A stretch of 64,000 nt of DNA from Planctomycetia bacterium (GTDB taxonomy: Bacteria; Planctomycetota; GCA-002687715): the NCBI GenBank assembly GCA_005790545.1, contig SXUL01000077.1, forward strand, positions 51,057-115,056, given 5' to 3'. Position numbers and translations under genes: made by a program. The stretch's first letter is position 1. Each line of letters begins with the position of its first letter. Shown piece after piece: positions 49,252 to 57,828 of this stretch. The notes beneath the pieces were generated by a model. It was not told the DNA's origin. It saw only the letters and a program-made list of their open reading frames with translations, and made no database searches.

Positions 49252-50363
49252 AGCAAGGGCGGGAGCGTGGTTTTACGGTGCTCGAACTGCTGGTGGCCAT
49301 GGGCCTCCTTGCAGCACTCGGCGCATTCGTGATGCAGCTCGTCGCCAACTCCTTCGAGATGTATCGCCGTGGTGATGCGCGCGGGGATCTGTACACCAAC
49401 GCGCAGCACATCATCGAGCGGATCGAAGAAGATCTTGTGGCCGTTCACCCCGGCCCCGATGGGCGCTTGCTGCTGGAGGCCGATGCGTTCACAGGCTCGG
49501 GCGGCGGGTTTCTGCTGCGCCTTGTGCGCTCGGTGCCGCATGGTGAAGCTGAGCACGGCGTGCTCCGGAAATCCGGCACGAGTACGAGCCTCTCGGGACG
49601 CTACAGCGGTGCCGACCCTGGCCCCGGTGCGCGTGGCGAGATTCCGCCAGCCAGCGGGCTCATGGAAGTGGCATGGGCGTTGTTGCCGGATGTGGGCGAC
49701 GACGGCACCGGATTCATGACACTCTGGCGAGGAGTCAGTGCACCCGCCTTTGCGGAGGGCGGGTTCTTCGACGCCGCCGCGGAGGGCGCTCGCGACGCGA
49801 CCTGGGTGCGCGCGCGCATGCAACCTGTCGCCACCGACATTCTCGGATGCTGGATGTTGTGCCTCTCCCAGGCGAGCATGGATTGGGATGAAGAACTGGT
49901 GCTCGAAGGCAAGGCTGATGCCACTCGCGCCCTGCCCAACTGGGATTCCACGCGCGGTCTCATGGCTGCGAGGGTCTTCCCGCTGGCCCGTGCCGGATCC
50001 CTAGCGGTGCCGGAAGACGACATCTATCCCCGCGCGGTACGCATCATTCTCCAGGTCGCGCGCCGAGACCGCCCGGAGGCCTGGCTGCGGACCAGACTCG
50101 GCGAGACGGACGAAGTGGCCGGGTTCACGACCACACGTCAGCTGCCATCGGAGACCGATGCCGACCAGTGCGTGAAGATCGGCGGCGAGTGGGTGCGACT
50201 CGGTGCGCGCGGGTCTTCCGATGCCAGTGTGCGCCGCGGCGGACGACGCTCGCGCGCTGCGTTGGCCGGGCCTGGCACACCGGTCTATGCAGGCCGGATC
50301 TTCCGCTCGACGCTCGCGATTCCGGCGCGCAGATCCTTCTGGGTCGAGGATGAGAACCGATGA
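49248..50363 (+). CDS. Minor pseudopilin, GspJ-like
   Basis: A 371-residue prepilin-like protein starting MKQGRERG|FTVLELLVAMGLLAALGAFVM, with Glu5 and a hydrophobic stem. The following DARGDLYTNAQHIIERIEEDLVAV matches the helix after the stem in GspJ. At over 350 residues it is longer than typical GspJ (about 200). Start and stop both overlap neighbouring genes. With the K- and I-type proteins it probably builds the tip complex that primes pseudopilus growth. Confidence 0.82.
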   Translation: MKQGRERGFTVLELLVAMGLLAALGAFVMQLVANSFEMYRRGDARGDLYTNAQHIIERIEEDLVAVHPGPDGRLLLEADAFTGSGGGFLLRLVRSVPHGEAEHGVLRKSGTSTSLSGRYSGADPGPGARGEIPPASGLMEVAWALLPDVGDDGTGFMTLWRGVSAPAFAEGGFFDAAAEGARDATWVRARMQPVATDILGCWMLCLSQASMDWDEELVLEGKADATRALPNWDSTRGLMAARVFPLARAGSLAVPEDDIYPRAVRIILQVARRDRPEAWLRTRLGETDEVAGFTTTRQLPSETDADQCVKIGGEWVRLGARGSSDASVRRGGRRSRAALAGPGTPVYAGRIFRSTLAIPARRSFWVEDENR

Positions 50364-50797
50364 GCAGGCAACGAGGCTTCTCGCTCATCGAGGTCCTGCT
50401 TGCCATGGGCATCCTCGTGGTGGGGATGACGGGCATTCTCGCCCTCTTCAACACCGCACTGCAACTCCAGCGCCGTGCGGCTGAGCGTGTCGATGCTTCG
50501 TTGCACATTCCAACCGTGCTCTCCGCAGTGGAGGCGGATCTTGCGGCGCGTCTGGCAGACACGCGGAACAACCGCGGCAGTCTCGACGGCGCTGTCTTCG
50601 ATGTGCCCGGAGATGCCCGTTGGCGCTACCGCGTGCACACGACGCCCATTCCCCGCGACCCCATCGGGCGAGGCCTGCTCTGCCGTATCGAATTGCTTCC
50701 TGTTCGCGGCGACGATGAACGCAGTTTTGATCTTGGATATCTGCCCGTGATCCCGCGGGCGGACAATGACGCGCTGATGCGCGCCGGAGGACGTTGA
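50360..50797 (+). CDS. Minor pseudopilin, GspI/PilV-like
   Basis: A 145-residue prepilin-like protein starting MSRQRG|FSLIEVLLAMGILVVGMTGILALF, which closely fits the GspI/PilV signal (Phe1, Glu5 and the A-M-x-I-L-V-V-G-x-x-G helix). Length is normal for GspI. A small beta domain follows (WRYRVHTTPIPRDPIGRGLLCRIELLPV pattern, residues about 88-115). It is the last pseudopilin gene of the run. Confidence 0.83.
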   Translation: MSRQRGFSLIEVLLAMGILVVGMTGILALFNTALQLQRRAAERVDASLHIPTVLSAVEADLAARLADTRNNRGSLDGAVFDVPGDARWRYRVHTTPIPRDPIGRGLLCRIELLPVRGDDERSFDLGYLPVIPRADNDALMRAGGR

Positions 50798-50798
50798 C

Positions 50799-52241
50799 AT
50801 GCGCCAGTGGCTGCTCACGTGTTGTGCTTTTCTGTTTGTGCTTTCGGGATTCCTGCATGCTGACGAAATCACGCTCACCGACGGGCGCTACTTGCAGGTG
50901 AAGTGCATGGAGGCGAATGAACGCGGCGTGAAAGTGCATCTCCTCGAGACCGGAGGTGAGTTCTGGATTCCGTGGGATCTGATCCGTGCCGAGGACAGGA
51001 AGGCTCTGCGTGTGCGCTTTCAGTTGGAGAGCGACGACTCGGGGCTGGTGCCTCCCGAGCAGGGGCTGCGGCTCGTCACGCTGGATGGCGGCGAACATCT
51101 CGGGGTGCCTGTGGCTGACTTCGATGTGCAGAATCCGCCGGACGAGATCACGCTGTGGATCGGCGGCAAGGAGATGGCCTTCAAGAAGAGCACGGTGCGC
51201 TTTCTCGAGGTTTCCGAGGTCCCGGCCCTCGCAGCGTTCACCCCGGAGCAGCTCTATCAGCGTCGCGTCAAGGACGGCGGGCCGACGGCAGACGACCTGC
51301 AAGGGAATTGGGATCTCGCGCGTTTTGCGGTGGCCGTCGAGGAACCTGATGCGGCAATCCGCCATCTGCTCGCAGTGAGGCAGGTGGATGGCGAATTCCA
51401 GGCGGAACAGGTCACGAAGCTCCTCGCGCGTATGGAGGAGTTGGCGAAGGATTCGCGGGTGCGCAATGCCATCCGCGCTGCCAAACAGGAGGCGTACTAC
51501 AACCGTTACCCTGCGAGCCTCGCCATGCTCGATGACATTCTCGGCACTGCGGGGCTTGCGCCCATGCTCAAGGCGCAAGCAGAAATGACAAGGGAATTCG
51601 TGATCAAGCGGCGTTGGGAGCACTACCGCCAGGTCGTGCGGCGCGAGTACTTCGAGTTCATGAACGCGCGCATCGGCAAGATGAGCCGTGATGAGGAACT
51701 GACGCTGCGCGATGCGCAGCGGGACCTGCGCAGCAATCTTCACAACCTCATCATCGGAGACATCGCTGCGAAGCACGGTCTCGACGCCAAGAACGAAGTG
51801 CAGAAGATGTTCGAGGAGCGCGTGGTGCATGCGCCCTATGCAGCCAGCTATGTGAGCGGCTCGTTCATCGTCCTCGGGCGTGCGCCCGGGGCACAAGAGC
51901 GCGAGCAGGCGTTGCAACAAGCTCTCGCGCGCAGTCTCGCGCAGCAGCAGCGCTCGAGCGGCGGAGGTCAGCAGCCCACCATGCCCAAGTTCCCGAAGCC
52001 GGCAACGGCGGATGAGTGGTGGATGAAACTCTCCGATTCCGGCGCGCGTGGCGACTGGATGAAGGCCTACTACGCCGAGAACGGACGGCAGTTGAAGGTC
52101 GCAGGCGAGAGGAAGCTCGACTGCGATCGTTGCGGAGCCACGGGCACCATCAAGTTCGGCGGTGCGCAGGGCGAGGTCATTCCGGTGACTTGCCCGCGTT
52201 GTCATGGGCACAAGACGGACAAGGGCGTGCTCTACAAGTGA
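50799..52241 (+). CDS. Exported protein with a C-terminal zinc-ribbon-like motif
   Basis: A 480-residue protein with a signal peptide (MRQWLLTCCAFLFVLSGFLHA). The first mature residues, ITLTDGRYLQVKCMEANERGVKVHL with EFWIPWDLI, suggest a small SH3-like beta barrel. The middle is helical. The C-terminus has two C-x-x-C-x-G-type knuckles (CDRCGATGTIKFG and CPRCHGHKTDKG), like half of a DnaJ zinc domain. An exported protein with such a zinc ribbon is uncommon. It begins one base after the I-type pseudopilin gene, so it is in the same operon; its role is unknown. Confidence 0.72.
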   Translation: MRQWLLTCCAFLFVLSGFLHADEITLTDGRYLQVKCMEANERGVKVHLLETGGEFWIPWDLIRAEDRKALRVRFQLESDDSGLVPPEQGLRLVTLDGGEHLGVPVADFDVQNPPDEITLWIGGKEMAFKKSTVRFLEVSEVPALAAFTPEQLYQRRVKDGGPTADDLQGNWDLARFAVAVEEPDAAIRHLLAVRQVDGEFQAEQVTKLLARMEELAKDSRVRNAIRAAKQEAYYNRYPASLAMLDDILGTAGLAPMLKAQAEMTREFVIKRRWEHYRQVVRREYFEFMNARIGKMSRDEELTLRDAQRDLRSNLHNLIIGDIAAKHGLDAKNEVQKMFEERVVHAPYAASYVSGSFIVLGRAPGAQEREQALQQALARSLAQQQRSSGGGQQPTMPKFPKPATADEWWMKLSDSGARGDWMKAYYAENGRQLKVAGERKLDCDRCGATGTIKFGGAQGEVIPVTCPRCHGHKTDKGVLYK

Positions 52242-53182
52242 ACCGTTCGTGCCTTCGGCGCGTGCTGCGTGCAGGCTGGCTCGCGCCCGTCCTGCTCGCC
52301 GGGTGTGTTGCTCACACGCAGACGCAGGATGGGGAGGCGTTGGTTCCATTGTCCGAGGCGTCCGTCCAGCCCGGACAACTGCAGCCTTTGCTCGCAACCC
52401 TCGACGGTGGCAGCATTCCTGTGGAGGCAGGCTGGCGTTGGCTTCTGGCGCACGAGCCGGCTGCTGCGGAATCGGCGTATCGCGGCGCGCTGCTGGAGGA
52501 ACTTGCGCGGCGTGAGCAGGCGGCTCTCTCCATCGTGCTGAGCGCTGCCGATCGCGCGCGCGTCAGCAAACGTGTCCGGCAGCGTCTGCGCGAGGAAGCA
52601 GAACTCGAGCGCGGAGCGGGTGCGGACGTGGAGCGTTGGTGCCGCGAGCGCCAGCAGCGCTCCTTCGCGGTACTTGTCGGCATTCTCGAACGAGATGGCG
52701 AGGTCGAGCTGATCTTGCAGCGGGCCATTTGCACGCGCACGCTGCTCTCGGTTCAAGTGGATGTGTCGCTCATCATTGCGGCCAATGCGGCCAAGGCGGA
52801 GGAACTCCTTGCCAAGCTGTGCGCGGGAGCAGAGTTCGCGGCCCTCGCACGTGAAGCATCCGAGCATGAAAGCCGCGCGCAGGGCGGGCGGCTGCCTCGG
52901 CTCCCTTGGGAACTGCTCAGTCCGGGAGCGCGTTCTGGTGTCGCCGGTCTTGCCGCCGGACAGTTCACCGCCGTCCTTCCGACGCGCGATGGGCGCTTCC
53001 AGATTCTCTTCCTCCATGCACGGACACCCGCAGCCTGCAAGAACCGGGAGGATGCGCTGGCTCAGGCTCTTGCTGCGGAACCCGGCGCGGCGCTGGATGG
53101 CGCGGCCTGGCGGCGGGGGCTGATGTTTCTCGAGGAGCTTTACAAGCTCCGCCGTACGGCTAACCTCGCGCCACTGCCATGA
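52238..53182 (+). CDS. Parvulin-like (PpiC/SurA-type) lipoprotein
   Basis: A 314-residue predicted lipoprotein starting at GTG 52238, which overlaps the preceding stop; lipobox LLAGC (Cys21). The N-terminal helical part resembles the chaperone lobe of SurA-like proteins. Residues about 185-285 fit a parvulin fold: KAEELLAKLCAGAEFAALAREASEHESRAQGGRLPRL, AGLAAGQFTAVLPTRDGRFQILFL. It may assist folding of exported components such as the secretins or pseudopilins. Catalytic residues were not verified. It overlaps scpB by ATGA. Confidence 0.7.
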   Translation: MNRSCLRRVLRAGWLAPVLLAGCVAHTQTQDGEALVPLSEASVQPGQLQPLLATLDGGSIPVEAGWRWLLAHEPAAAESAYRGALLEELARREQAALSIVLSAADRARVSKRVRQRLREEAELERGAGADVERWCRERQQRSFAVLVGILERDGEVELILQRAICTRTLLSVQVDVSLIIAANAAKAEELLAKLCAGAEFAALAREASEHESRAQGGRLPRLPWELLSPGARSGVAGLAAGQFTAVLPTRDGRFQILFLHARTPAACKNREDALAQALAAEPGAALDGAAWRRGLMFLEELYKLRRTANLAPLP

Positions 53183-53766
53183 GCGCCGAGGAAGTCGCAG
53201 TTACTCCTGAGTCACTCGTCCCCGCTCTCGAAGCCATTCTCTTTTCCGCCCCTGAACCTCTTGCCGCGCGCGCCATTGCCGCAGCCTTTCAGGGAAAAAT
53301 TCCGGCCCCTGTGCTGACGGCAGCTCTTCAGGCCCTGCAGCAGCAGTGCGAAGTGCCGGGTCGGGGCATCCAACTGGTGGAAGTGGCGGGCGGCTGGCAG
53401 TTCCGGACCCGGGAGGAGTATTTTCCATGGGTTCAGGGGATCGCGCGCGTGGAGCGCGAGGAAAAGATCTCGCCTGCAGCCATCGAGACCCTTGCAGTGG
53501 TTGCCTACAAACAGCCGGCAACGCGCGCCGAAGTGGACGCCATCCGGGGCGCCGCCAGCGCGAATCACCTGCGTTCGCTGATGGACCGCGGCCTTGTCCG
53601 CGTGACCGGCCGTGCGGATGTCCCGGGAGCGCCGTTCCAATACGGCACCACGCGCCAGTTTCTGAAGCACTTCGGCCTCGAGTCAGTGAAAGACCTGCCG
53701 GACCCGAAGGACCTGCAGCGACTCCTGATGGAGCAGGGGCGGGGTCCCGCGCCAGAACAGGCGTAA
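53179..53766 (+). CDS. scpB: Segregation and condensation protein B
   Basis: A 195-residue kleisin-associated winged-helix protein that binds ScpA and helps SMC organise and segregate the chromosome. It has the family features LEAILFSAPEPL at the start, a GWQFRT strand, and ISPAAIETLAVVAYKQPATRAEVDAIRGA near residues 95-122, the ScpB hallmark, then YGTTRQFLKHFGLESVKDLP. Length is normal. Its start overlaps the parvulin gene's stop, so it is co-transcribed with secretion genes; no scpA is visible in the window. It ends in TAA, the only gene here to do so. Confidence 0.95.
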   Translation: MSAEEVAVTPESLVPALEAILFSAPEPLAARAIAAAFQGKIPAPVLTAALQALQQQCEVPGRGIQLVEVAGGWQFRTREEYFPWVQGIARVEREEKISPAAIETLAVVAYKQPATRAEVDAIRGAASANHLRSLMDRGLVRVTGRADVPGAPFQYGTTRQFLKHFGLESVKDLPDPKDLQRLLMEQGRGPAPEQA

Positions 53767-53769
53767 GTC

Positions 53770-53805
53770 CCTTTGCGGGGCTACCATTCCTTGGCTCCCG
53801 CAAGG
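53770..53805 (+). terminator. Imperfect hairpin after scpB
   Basis: CCTTTGCGGG (53770-53779) pairs with CCCGCAAGG (53797-53805) with one bulged T and a 17-base loop. It has no T-tract and overlaps the promoter proposed for the next gene, so a terminator role is uncertain. Confidence 0.3.
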
Positions 53806-53819
53806 CCGGAGCCTAAGAT
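53791..53819 (+). promoter_or_regulatory. Candidate sigma-70-type promoter for the PpiD-like gene
   Basis: TTGGCT (53791-53796), a 17-base spacer and TAAGAT (53814-53819) lie in the 98-bp gap after scpB. The leader would be about 38 bases long. Confidence 0.4.
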
Positions 53820-53864
53820 CGCCCTCTATCACGCTCGCGGCAGACTGTCCGCGCGGAGAACTCA

Positions 53865-56021
53865 ATGTTCGAGATCATGAACCGCTATCGCGTCCTCATC
53901 CTGTCCGTGCTCTTCGTGGGCTTGTTCGGGTGGGGCGCTTGGGGAGCCATCGACGCGCTGCTTTCTGGCGGCTCGCAAGAGGACGAGCAACTCGCGAGCT
54001 ACACCCTTCCCGGCGAGACAACGCCGCGCGTGATCATGGCCTCGGACTGGGCGGCGGTGCGCGATCAGGTGGGTGGTGACGAGCGTTTGAACATCTTCAC
54101 CATGATGTTGCAGGTGGGGGACAAGACCCTCGACCAGTTCATCTACGACTACATCGTGCTCCGGGCGGCTGCGGAGAAGGCCGGCATCCAGGCCACCGAA
54201 GGTGAAGCCCGCAAGTTCCTCTCGATGTTCTATCGCGTCGACGAGAAGGCGCGCTTCCCGGACGCGACCCTCGATTTCTATCGCGGCCTCGTTGCAGCGC
54301 AGCGCTTCCGTTTCCTCTATCTCGCGGATCCCGGCGGGACGCCCTTCGAGAAGCTGTGGACCACCTACAAGTCCGACTACGAAGTGCTGCATGGCCGGGC
54401 CGTCGTGTTCGAGTCCATCAAGGCGGAGAACATTGCCTTCGATCCCGACACAGTGGACAAGGACAAGAAAGCCCTGGTGGATTTCTGGGAAGAGAATCAG
54501 TGGATGAAGGGCGCGAACAAGTTGCCCGCAGAAGCAGACCTCGAAGTGGTCTACGTGCGCTACGCGGACAAGAGTCTCGCGGCATTCGATGCAGAGGCAT
54601 TGAAGTTTGCTGACGCGCTGAAGGAATTCGCGGTCACGGACGAAGAAGTCGCGAAGCGTTTCGAACTGCACAAGGCGTCGTGGGCGAAGCTCCTTTCCGA
54701 TGAAGCAGCAGCGACGGCGCGTCTGCAGGAGGATGAAGACAAGAAGGCCAAGGCGGAGAACCGCGAGCCGAAGGACCTCACTCCCGGTGACCAGCCGTCG
54801 GACCTCGAACGTCTGCGCGGACGCATCAAGCAGGAAATCGCGTTCGGGCGTCTGCTCGCCAAGGTTTCAGATGAGACCAAGGCGGGTGCCGCACTCGCGG
54901 ACGTGGCGAAGAAATACGGTCTCAACTTCTCCGAGCAGAAGGCTCTCAACGCAGACAAGTTCCAGACGCAACCCGAATTCGGAACCCCGCGCGCCAAGCA
55001 ACTCGTCTTCGGCAACGGCGCCGAATGGCTCGCCAGTGGCAAGCTGAAGGCGGGCGACATCGTGCCCTACGAATCCACCAATGCACAGCAGTTCGTGGCT
55101 GGTTGCTTTGATGAGCCAGGCTCCTTCCAGGCGCTCTATCGCCTCATGGCCCACAGGAAGGAGCGCGAACCCGAGCTGAAGGACATCCGCGAGAAGGTCA
55201 TCACGGAGATCAAGAAGCGCCGCATCACCGAGGATCTCTCGGCGCGCGGCAAGGAGTTCAAGGAAGCCGTCGGCAAGGCCGTGGACGAACTGCCTGTCAT
55301 GAAGGCATTGAAGGAGAAGCTCGAAGGAGAGCGTGGCGTTGCCCTCGCGAAGGCGCTCGAAGACGACAAGCTTTCGCGCGACAACGCCGAGCACAAGGAC
55401 AAGATCGCGCTCATTGAAGCCCGGCTCGATCGCGAGCGCGATGACAAGCTCGTCCTCGAGCGCGCACTGCACGAAGGCGAGGCCTTGGTGTCCGTGGCCC
55501 AACAGAAGAATCTCGCGGTGGAGTCCATCCCGCCGTGCTTCCGCCAGATGGCGTCACCGGCGCAGTGGCGTGAGGGCCTTTCGACAGAGGAGCGGAAGAA
55601 CCGCCTGTTCCGCACGGCCACTGTGGTGCACAAGCTCGCAAGCGCCGAGATCGGGCGCGTGAGTGAGCCCGCCTACGAAGCTGCCGGTGGCATTGGCGCG
55701 GTGGTCATGCTGGACAAGCGCGAGGCCCCGCCCGAGACCGAGTTGCTCCAGCGTCCGGACCGCACCACGAGCGTGTCGAATCGCCTGAAAGAGCGCCCGG
55801 CCCAGGACGAATGGTCCTACCGCAATTTCAAGCTCGCCTCTTGGTTCTCGCTCAATGCACCGCAGTTCGAGCAGAACCAGAAGGACAACGAGGAGCTCCG
55901 TATGCGGCGCTCGGTCGAGGATGCGGCCCGCCGCGAGACGGACAACCGCCGCAAGGTCGAGTCAGCCTTCAAGGCCCGTCAGTTGGCTCTGGAGAAGGGC
56001 GAACCCGCCCCCAACAAGTGA
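53865..56021 (+). CDS. PpiD/SurA-like membrane-anchored periplasmic chaperone
   Basis: A 718-residue protein with a short cytoplasmic tail and one helix (LILSVLFVGLFGWGAWGAIDALL, about residues 10-32), then a large charged, helical periplasmic part, the architecture of PpiD. The stretch ELKDIREKVITEIKKRRITEDL (about 445-466) resembles the C-terminal helix of PpiD/SurA chaperone lobes. I cannot find a convincing parvulin active site, so peptidyl-prolyl isomerase activity should not be assumed. The C-terminal end is Arg/Glu-rich. Its last 53 bases overlap, in the opposite direction, the 3' end of yidD. Confidence 0.65.
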   Translation: MFEIMNRYRVLILSVLFVGLFGWGAWGAIDALLSGGSQEDEQLASYTLPGETTPRVIMASDWAAVRDQVGGDERLNIFTMMLQVGDKTLDQFIYDYIVLRAAAEKAGIQATEGEARKFLSMFYRVDEKARFPDATLDFYRGLVAAQRFRFLYLADPGGTPFEKLWTTYKSDYEVLHGRAVVFESIKAENIAFDPDTVDKDKKALVDFWEENQWMKGANKLPAEADLEVVYVRYADKSLAAFDAEALKFADALKEFAVTDEEVAKRFELHKASWAKLLSDEAAATARLQEDEDKKAKAENREPKDLTPGDQPSDLERLRGRIKQEIAFGRLLAKVSDETKAGAALADVAKKYGLNFSEQKALNADKFQTQPEFGTPRAKQLVFGNGAEWLASGKLKAGDIVPYESTNAQQFVAGCFDEPGSFQALYRLMAHRKEREPELKDIREKVITEIKKRRITEDLSARGKEFKEAVGKAVDELPVMKALKEKLEGERGVALAKALEDDKLSRDNAEHKDKIALIEARLDRERDDKLVLERALHEGEALVSVAQQKNLAVESIPPCFRQMASPAQWREGLSTEERKNRLFRTATVVHKLASAEIGRVSEPAYEAAGGIGAVVMLDKREAPPETELLQRPDRTTSVSNRLKERPAQDEWSYRNFKLASWFSLNAPQFEQNQKDNEELRMRRSVEDAARRETDNRRKVESAFKARQLALEKGEPAPNK

Positions 56022-56241
56022 CGGACTCCGGGGGAGGCACCGGGTCAAAGCCCGGTGGCTTCCCCGGTCGACAGCGCAAGATCCTCCGCAGCCCGAGCAG
56101 TGAGCCTTTCCACGCACCGTGCGTCTCAAGCGCCATGTGCGTGTAGCTGCTGCAGGATGGGTGGTAACGGCAGGCCGGTGGCAGTGCCGGCGCGATGAAG
56201 CGCTGCCAGATGCGCACCAGGGCCATGCAGATCCACTTCAT
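55969..56241 (-). CDS. yidD: Membrane protein insertion efficiency factor YidD
   Basis: A 90-residue small protein that helps YidC insert inner-membrane proteins. The family core is clear: CRYHPSCSSYTHMAL (about residues 24-38), HGAWKGSLLGLRRILRCRPGKPPGFDPVP. The N-terminal amphipathic helix (ALVRIWQRFIAPAL) anchors it to the membrane. It follows rnpA directly, overlapping by TGATG, the conserved rnpA-yidD order. Convergent overlap of 53 bp with the PpiD-like gene. No yidC gene is next to it in this window. Confidence 0.93.
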   Translation of the reverse strand: MKWICMALVRIWQRFIAPALPPACRYHPSCSSYTHMALETHGAWKGSLLGLRRILRCRPGKPPGFDPVPPPESVTCWGRVRPSPEPTDGP

Positions 56242-56591
56242 GAGCGCGCGCTGATGCGCTTGGCCAGCGTGCGCATCAACTCGCGCACGACCGCCAGTCC
56301 GGGAAACGCGTCCGGGTCCTCGGGCACAAAAACGTAGTCGCGTCCGTGCGGGAAGGCTTCACGTTCATGACGCCACGCTTCGCGCAGGAGACGCTTGATG
56401 CGGTTCCTCAGTGGCGCGCTGCCCCGGAACTTCGTCACGGTGAAACCCACGCGGTGACGCGGGCTCGCGGTCACGAGCCATTCGAGCCGCAGGCCACCCG
56501 CACGTACGCGCGAGCGAGCCGCGCGCACGGCGAGAAACTCCTGACGCCGCTGTATGCGATCTTCCCGCGGGAAGGAGCCGGTCTTCCGCAT
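56238..56591 (-). CDS. rnpA: Ribonuclease P protein component
   Basis: A 117-residue basic protein that binds the RNase P RNA and aids 5' maturation of tRNA. The RNR motif is RNRIKRLLREAWR (about residues 62-74), preceded by the HRVGFTVTKFRGSA strand and followed by YVFVPEDP. Length is normal. The ATG overlaps the stop of a TPR lipoprotein gene (TGATG). The usual upstream neighbour, rpmH, is absent. Confidence 0.94.
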   Translation of the reverse strand: MRKTGSFPREDRIQRRQEFLAVRAARSRVRAGGLRLEWLVTASPRHRVGFTVTKFRGSAPLRNRIKRLLREAWRHEREAFPHGRDYVFVPEDPDAFPGLAVVRELMRTLAKRISARS

Positions 56592-57784
56592 CAGGGCACG
56601 TTCGCGCTGCGACGCAAGCGACCCTTCGCCGCAAACTCAGCCTCAAGACGCGAGGCTGCGGCGAGGTCCTGATCGAAGGCATCGCCGCGCTGGGCGCGGG
56701 CCTGTTTGTAGCGCTGCAGATTGGCGAGTCCGAGTTCCCACTGTTCGAGACGCCCCTGGCACTGCGCCGTCTTCAGCAGGAGGTCGATGCGGTTCTCATC
56801 GGTCGCGAAGGCCGCGTTCAAGTCGTCCACAGCGAGGGAGAAACAGCGCTTGGCATCGCGTGCGGCTTCAGCGGAGGGAACCACTCCCGCGTGCTTGAGG
56901 ATCTCCTCGCCGCGATCGAAGGCCATGTTTCCGAGGCGCACGAGCACCGCGATTCGTTTCGATTCCACGCTCCGGATCTTGCCCCGAATGACCTCGCGTT
57001 GCGCCTTCCTGAGTTTCGCGTCATCGACGGCACTGGTGGCGTCGAACTGAGCCTTCCATTGAGTGAGCGAGGCTGCTGAGAGTCCGAGCCAGTCACGGAA
57101 GCCCGCCTCCGCGGCAGCCACGTCGCCCGTGCGCTGTTGCAGTTCCGCCGTCTGCAGGATGACTTCCGGTGAAGGGTGCTCCATCTGGCGCAGGCGGGCG
57201 AAGAGCTCGCTGGCACCGGACAGCAGCTTGCGGGACTCGGATTCAGCGCGTTCCGCGCGCTGGAGCATTTCCACGGTTGTGGGCTCATGGCGGCCTCGGC
57301 GGGCCGCCTCTTCGCGGAGTGCGCGGCCCTCGAGTGTTCCGAGGTCGGCGAGCGCCCGGCGATTCAGTGCAACATACAGTGCGGCCTTCCACTGGGCCTT
57401 CGGCAGTGGCGTGGCGGAAAGCGTGTCTTTCTCGAGAGTTCCGTCCCACAGGCGCGAGGCGCCCTCCAGACTCCGCGTCAGAAGTTGCCTGGCCTCGCGG
57501 CCATTGCCCCGGTCGAGAGCCGCACTTCCGATCCAATGATCGGCACTGGCGAGGCCGAGCTCCGCCATCCATTCGCCTGGCTGTTTTTCGAGCTGTCTTT
57601 GCCACTGCTCGCGGGCGCGCGCCCAGTCGCCGGCATCGAAATACTCCTTGGCGTTGCGCGCGTAATCTTCGGCTTCGAATTGCGGGCCTTCCACACGCTT
57701 CGTCTCCGGGTCTGAGCTGATGAGAGCACAGGCGCCAGTGAAGAGCACGCACGCGGACAGAGCCAACCAGCGGGTGATGTTCAT
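56591..57784 (-). CDS. TPR-like lipoprotein, function unknown
   Basis: A 397-residue predicted lipoprotein. The frame extends upstream, but the start at 57784 gives MNITRWLALSACVLFTGAC with lipobox TGAC (Cys19). TPR-like helices follow (DYARNAKEYFDAGDWARAREQWQRQLEKQPGEW, about residues 37-69; further units to about 370). No enzymatic motif. It lies between an NFACT gene and rnpA with an overlap at the rnpA end, so it seems to be co-transcribed with them; a direct role in RNA processing is not suggested by its export. Confidence 0.75.
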   Translation of the reverse strand: MNITRWLALSACVLFTGACALISSDPETKRVEGPQFEAEDYARNAKEYFDAGDWARAREQWQRQLEKQPGEWMAELGLASADHWIGSAALDRGNGREARQLLTRSLEGASRLWDGTLEKDTLSATPLPKAQWKAALYVALNRRALADLGTLEGRALREEAARRGRHEPTTVEMLQRAERAESESRKLLSGASELFARLRQMEHPSPEVILQTAELQQRTGDVAAAEAGFRDWLGLSAASLTQWKAQFDATSAVDDAKLRKAQREVIRGKIRSVESKRIAVLVRLGNMAFDRGEEILKHAGVVPSAEAARDAKRCFSLAVDDLNAAFATDENRIDLLLKTAQCQGRLEQWELGLANLQRYKQARAQRGDAFDQDLAAASRLEAEFAAKGRLRRSANVP

Positions 57785-57828
57785 CGCTTTCACTCCGGCG
57801 AGGGAAACGGATCCTAACCGCGCGTGGA

